Of a stretch of 6,336 nucleotides of DNA, positions 6,167-6,336 are shown one piece after another. The stretch is from assembly GCA_027293245.1 (NCBI GenBank), contig JAPUFZ010000114.1:1-6336 (forward strand). The letters run 5' to 3'. This DNA comes from Gammaproteobacteria bacterium. GTDB lineage: Bacteria > Pseudomonadota > Gammaproteobacteria > GCA-001735895. The stretch's first letter is position 1, and every line of letters starts with the position of its first letter. A model generated the notes under the pieces. The model was not told the origin of the DNA. It ran no database searches and worked only from the letters and a program-made list of their open reading frames with translations. A program made the position numbers and the translations under genes.

Positions 6167-6235
6167 TCTAGCCCGCATGTCTCACCAGGAGCCGGGATCC
6201 GCCATCCCGCCCCCTGATGAGAAATGCGGGCTAGA
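6167..6235. repeat. 69-bp imperfect palindrome (REP/MITE-like element)
   Basis: The two halves pair symmetrically about position 6201. The outer 12 bp are perfect (6167-6178 with 6224-6235), then 5 bp (6180-6184/6218-6222), 4 bp (6186-6189/6213-6216), 1 bp (6191/6211) and 6 bp (6193-6198/6204-6209). Four single mismatches separate these blocks, and a 5-base loop CCGCC closes the structure. That makes 28 pairs out of 32 with no bulges. It lies between two minus-strand genes, 2 bases after the hydrolase stop codon, and no T run follows it. It could be a repetitive extragenic palindrome, a small non-autonomous mobile element, or an mRNA-stabilising or processing hairpin. No clean target-site duplication is visible at its edges. 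Confidence 0.8.
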
Positions 6236-6237
6236 CC

Positions 6238-6336
6238 TTATCGTAGCCAGGCTCGAACATTTTGAAAAATACTACTGTCGGCCTGTGCCAGTCGATCGAT
6301 CACGTCGAAGTGGTCGACACCGGGCTCGATAAAGGT
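6238..6336 (-). CDS. Alpha/beta-hydrolase fold protein (C-terminal 32 residues, cut by window edge)
   Basis: The minus strand is open from the right edge to a TAA at 6240-6238. It encodes 32 residues beginning TFIEPGVDHFDVIDRLAQAD and ending in WLR. The PGVDHFDVI segment resembles the place where alpha/beta hydrolases carry the catalytic histidine (G-x-x-H-F), followed by a C-terminal helix (ADSSIFQNVRAWL). This pattern is common in esterase and kynurenine-formamidase-like members. The nucleophile and acid are outside the window, so the family call rests on this short end only. The gene reads toward the cupin with a 143-base gap holding the palindrome. Confidence 0.6.
   Translation of the reverse strand, partial: TFIEPGVDHFDVIDRLAQADSSIFQNVRAWLR

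Noticed and set aside
6035..6217. Plus-strand open frame of 60 codons over the cupin start and palindrome
   Set aside because: It is antisense to the cupin N-terminus and runs into the palindrome; the composition is not protein-like.
6167..6235. Palindrome read as a standard intrinsic terminator
   Set aside because: No T run follows the stem on the minus strand, and it is much longer than typical terminators.

Overview
The window looks like chromosome of a Gram-negative bacterium, most likely a gammaproteobacterium. The evidence is a near-balanced base composition, tightly packed genes with 4-base ATGA/GTGA overlaps, a Sec signal peptide on the binding protein, and Pot-type polyamine transport proteins. 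This placement is inferred from gene style only; no rRNA or other marker gene is present. No tRNA, CRISPR array, insertion sequence or prophage gene was seen.

Layout from left to right. (1) Positions 1-352, minus strand: the N-terminal 117 residues of an FAD-dependent amine/amino-acid oxidase of the DAO family, cut by the window edge. (2) Positions 353-479: a divergent promoter region with a candidate promoter and a perfect 13-bp palindrome. (3) Positions 480-1508, plus strand: an acetylpolyamine amidohydrolase (a deacetylase with the histone-deacetylase fold) with every catalytic and zinc-binding residue intact. (4) Positions 1674-5571, plus strand: a complete polyamine-type ABC importer in the order ATPase, permease 1, permease 2, periplasmic binding protein (potABCD order), closed by a strong intrinsic terminator at 5598-5633. 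(5) Positions 5735-6094, minus strand: a small single-domain cupin with a complete metal site. (6) Positions 6167-6235: a 69-bp imperfect palindrome. It lies 2 bases after the stop codon of (7), the last 32 residues of a minus-strand alpha/beta-hydrolase cut by the right edge (6238-6336).

How the parts fit together (inference). The importer would bring polyamines, possibly N-acetylated ones, into the cell. The deacetylase would remove the acetyl group to release a free polyamine, and the divergent FAD oxidase would oxidise a free or conjugated amine. This reads as an acetylpolyamine uptake and catabolism locus. The cupin and hydrolase on the right face the other way and may be an unrelated unit.

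The most unusual items are the 69-bp palindrome between the hydrolase and the cupin, the palindrome in the divergent promoter region, the changed ligand pocket of the binding protein, and the loss of the conserved EAA-loop glycine in both permeases. I found no clearly new multi-gene system; most genes belong to known families.
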